Assembly: GCA_963543835.1 (NCBI GenBank)
Contig: CAUUCY010000010.1
Coordinates: forward strand, 1-36,769
DNA: 36,769 bases
Direction: 5' to 3'
Source: Cryptobacteroides sp963543835
GTDB taxonomy: Bacteria > Bacteroidota > Bacteroidia > Bacteroidales > UBA932
Shown here one piece after another: positions 34,557-36,769 of the stretch. Numbering within the stretch: the first letter of the stretch is position 1; the number at the start of each line of letters is the position of its first letter. A model generated the notes under the pieces. It was given only the letters and a program-made list of their open reading frames with translations, was not told the origin of the DNA and searched no databases. Position numbers and translations under genes: made by a program.

Positions 34557-35813
34557 TTATTTAGCCCATTTGTTCCAAGCCGGTTTGCCTGCTCCGTTTG
34601 CGCGGATTTCAGGTTTTTCCATCTTCTCGAAATCATTGGTCATATTATTTGTGTCCTGATATACGACTGTTCCGTCTTTTCTTGTGGAAGCGACTTTTCT
34701 TGTAAATGCCGAAGTCGTGTATTGCTTGAAAAATACGCATCCTGCATCAAGGGAGACAGGAAGATTGTGCCTTGTCGCATCTGCCCATATGGCTTCTTCT
34801 GAATAATATTGAACAGCATCGAGAACGTCTTCTATCGCAATCTCGCGTACTTTTATGTTTTCGTCATTGGTAGCTGTTATGAAATCTTCATTTTTGAGCT
34901 CCTTGCTTGGCTTGAACACCACCAATGCCGCATCTGTTACGGCTACCAGCCATTGAGGCATTTTATACATGGAAACGACTGTTCTCTTCATGTTGATAGC
35001 ATTGCCGTCCGTGATTATGAGTCCGTTCCAAAGGGTGGATTCGCCTTCAATGGCTTCAAAATCCGCCCCGGAAAGATCGATTGAATACCCGTCGCAAAGA
35101 TTTTTACTTGTGTGGTCTGTAGCCCACTGTGCAACTACGAATGACTCTCCGGGCTTTACAGGATAATCTTTGCCGGAACCTGGAATTTGCCATATTGTGG
35201 ACGCTGCAATATATTTTTCAGGGTTTGGAATGTTCCACTGATATATTGTAGAATAGTCCCAGTTTGCATATTCTACCTTGGCGAAAGCAATGCCGTCCGC
35301 ATAAACGGTCTCCTCGCTGTTGTTGTATATTTCCCAGTACTGGTCTCTGAAATAGGTCTTGTTGAAGTCCGGGGACTCAGGCATCGTCTTGTCTTTATAA
35401 GTCCCTGAAGCGTAGAAGGACTTGATGACAAGCCCCGACGCCTTGGTGGCATTTACGGCTACCGTAACCTGGGTCTCTTCTGCAAGGACGGATACTGACG
35501 GCAGTGCGCCGGTAAAGGTGTATGTGTGTACTCCGTCGGTAGAACTTCCCGATACAAGTACACTGTAGGTCCCAGGTATGAGTTTGCCTACCAATGCCAT
35601 TCCGTTTTCTGTCTCCACGGTGTCTGCTTTAGTGGTGGAACTGTTGGTTAAGATTACTTTGTAGCTGCCCGGTTTCGGTGTGTCTGCACTGATTCCGCTT
35701 TCGTCTACCTTGACAAGGGCGCTGACTTTTTTAACTCCTCCCGTCTTCTGGCAGGAGACGGCAAAGCTTGCAACAATTGCAATAATTGCCCAAAAGATTT
35801 TCTTTTTAATCAT
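34557..35813 (-). CDS. DUF4876 lipoprotein
   Basis: A 418-residue lipoprotein (SFAVSC, C21). The N-terminal ~100 residues form an Ig-like/prealbumin-like domain (GKLIPGTYSVLVSGSS), followed by the DUF4876 domain, with YFRDQYWEIYNNSEETVYADG and QWATDHTS, a lamin-tail-like beta-sandwich. DUF4876 proteins are encoded beside TonB-dependent receptors in Bacteroidota and may act as surface cargo binders, similar to SusD. Here it lies 23 bp after the receptor and 6 bp before DUF6850. Confidence 0.82.
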   Translation of the reverse strand: MIKKKIFWAIIAIVASFAVSCQKTGGVKKVSALVKVDESGISADTPKPGSYKVILTNSSTTKADTVETENGMALVGKLIPGTYSVLVSGSSTDGVHTYTFTGALPSVSVLAEETQVTVAVNATKASGLVIKSFYASGTYKDKTMPESPDFNKTYFRDQYWEIYNNSEETVYADGIAFAKVEYANWDYSTIYQWNIPNPEKYIAASTIWQIPGSGKDYPVKPGESFVVAQWATDHTSKNLCDGYSIDLSGADFEAIEGESTLWNGLIITDGNAINMKRTVVSMYKMPQWLVAVTDAALVVFKPSKELKNEDFITATNDENIKVREIAIEDVLDAVQYYSEEAIWADATRHNLPVSLDAGCVFFKQYTTSAFTRKVASTRKDGTVVYQDTNNMTNDFEKMEKPEIRANGAGKPAWNKWAK

Positions 35814-35836
35814 AATAATTTATTTGTTTGTTAAGA

Positions 35837-36769
35837 TTACCTTATGTTGATTTTCATTTCGAAGCCGAAAAATATAGGCACACCACGGGCAAGGTCGGAA
35901 AGCGTTCCCGAGGATTTAGACCTATAGAGCGGATGACTGTTGAACATATTGTTTACATAGAAAGAGGCTGTCATTGTATCTCCTATTTCCTTGGACAGGT
36001 TCAGGTTCATAAGCACATAGGGCTGTGTTTTCTCTACAATGAACCTCAAATCGCTCAGGCTCGGATATAGGTATGAAAGTTCCTTTTCCAGTTCTGTACC
36101 CATAATATCTGCCTTCGCCTTTGGGGAGTTGAATTTATGGAATTTACCGTCTTTGTAGGAGAGATAGCCTATGAATTTATCATCGTCGAAATATTCCGAC
36201 CAGCTCTTCAGGAACCAGTTTATCTGTGCGGAGAGAGTAAGCGCCATTCCGATTTGGGGAATATTATGGGTTGCCCTGAATGTCGTCAGCGCTCTTTGGC
36301 TATAATCCTTGGTCTTGGCAGGAGAGAAGACTCCTATGTTATTTTCTATATGTCCGGAGCGCGTTCTTGTGCTGAAGGAATAATAATTTATGTATGACTC
36401 CCCGAAAGTCCATGCTCCATTTATGTAGAAAGAGGTTCTGATTGCATCGAATCTGCCGAAATCCAGCTCGTATTCTACTCCCGAGTTATGTGAGCAGAGA
36501 TTGTTAGTCGGACGGTAAACTTCAAAAAACGGATGGTATGTTTCCGCTTTTGTAATGGAAGGTACGGCTCCCGGATTATCGGCATATTTTTTATATGTCC
36601 GGTGGGTGTATCTTACGAAAGACTCCAAGGTCCTGCCATAAATATATCCGTTATCCATAAATTCGTCATAAGCGGTTACCGAAAGCCTGTATCTGCCCGC
36701 AATTCTGAGGTCAAATCCCAATTCCGCTTTCCTGTTTGTGGCTATTTTGAGATTCTTGTTAACCGCACT
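35837..36769 (-). CDS. TonB-dependent receptor, C-terminal part (cut by window edge)
   Basis: The last ~310 residues of an outer-membrane TonB-dependent receptor; the 5' part lies beyond position 36769. The frame is open to the edge. Barrel strands are evident (AELGFDLRIAGRYRLSVTAY; MNLNLSKEIGDTMTASFYVN), with the typical final blocks MFNSHPLYRS and a C-terminal GFEMKINIR. It is the first visible gene of the leftward operon with DUF4876, DUF6850 and the peptidases. Whether it has a regulatory-like N domain or STN cannot be seen. Any promoter of the operon is outside the window. Confidence 0.88.
   Translation of the reverse strand, partial: SAVNKNLKIATNRKAELGFDLRIAGRYRLSVTAYDEFMDNGYIYGRTLESFVRYTHRTYKKYADNPGAVPSITKAETYHPFFEVYRPTNNLCSHNSGVEYELDFGRFDAIRTSFYINGAWTFGESYINYYSFSTRTRSGHIENNIGVFSPAKTKDYSQRALTTFRATHNIPQIGMALTLSAQINWFLKSWSEYFDDDKFIGYLSYKDGKFHKFNSPKAKADIMGTELEKELSYLYPSLSDLRFIVEKTQPYVLMNLNLSKEIGDTMTASFYVNNMFNSHPLYRSKSSGTLSDLARGVPIFFGFEMKINIR

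Noticed and set aside
1..36769. CRISPR arrays, tRNA or rRNA genes, insertion sequences
   Set aside because: No regularly spaced repeat-spacer pattern, no cloverleaf or rRNA-like stretch and no transposase were seen; the only tandem repeat (115-213) has no spacers.

Overview
The window comes from a member of the order Bacteroidales (Bacteroidota). The evidence is a SusC/SusD pair with an ECF sigma/FecR anti-sigma pair, many lipoproteins with short lipoboxes, families such as DUF5683, DUF4876, DUF6850, DUF4874/DUF4832 and HmuY-like proteins that are typical of this phylum, little use of Shine-Dalgarno sequences, and several matches to the Bacteroidota -7 promoter element TAnnTTTG. Genus and species cannot be read from the sequence.

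Layout. (1) 1-457: no intact gene; a three-copy 33-bp imperfect tandem repeat and degenerate open frames. (2) 458-6205: housekeeping genes. obgE and a PAP2 phosphatase read right and converge, overlapping by 17 bp, on a left-reading set adk-hpt-M3 peptidase-diacylglycerol kinase-like. (3) 6344-11724: an exported helix-hairpin-helix protein, then parA-parB-DUF5683-lytic transglycosylase as a tight right-reading chromosome-segregation/cell-wall group, ended by a convergent glutathione peroxidase (11708-12343) that again overlaps by 17 bp. (4) 12546-26169: a polysaccharide utilization locus: ECF sigma, FecR anti-sigma, SusC with an STN signalling domain, SusD, a surface glycan-binding-type lipoprotein, an internal terminator, a GH31 hydrolase, a DUF4874/DUF4832 lipoprotein, a DUF5009 membrane acyltransferase, a GH109-type NAD-dependent glycosidase and a thioredoxin-fold lipoprotein. 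GH109 together with a GH31 enzyme of the MYORG/alpha-galactosidase-like type suggests host or mucin-type glycans ending in alpha-GalNAc or alpha-Gal; this is inference. (5) 26170-26842: a decayed stretch with a frameshifted remnant, a second copy of an intergenic repeat also seen near 12.4 kb, a fragment of a surface-protein domain, and a strong terminator. (6) 26843-36769: a left-reading operon of seven genes: TonB-dependent receptor (cut by the window edge), DUF4876 lipoprotein, DUF6850 outer-membrane beta-barrel, two tandem gingipain-like (clan CD, C25-type) caspase-fold peptidases with C-terminal HEAT-like repeats, a papain-like C1 peptidase, and a short HmuY-like lipoprotein.

The most unusual region is the last one. 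It joins a TonB uptake apparatus to three secreted cysteine peptidases. The HmuY-like fold appears divided between two adjacent genes: the N-terminal half is the final 128-residue lipoprotein and the C-terminal half is the tail of the papain-like peptidase encoded just before it. In Porphyromonas gingivalis, gingipains (C25) release haem from haemoproteins for HmuY/HmuR. Here a comparable logic seems packed into one operon, but without visible candidate haem-ligand histidines in either HmuY-like half, so the cargo may not be haem.
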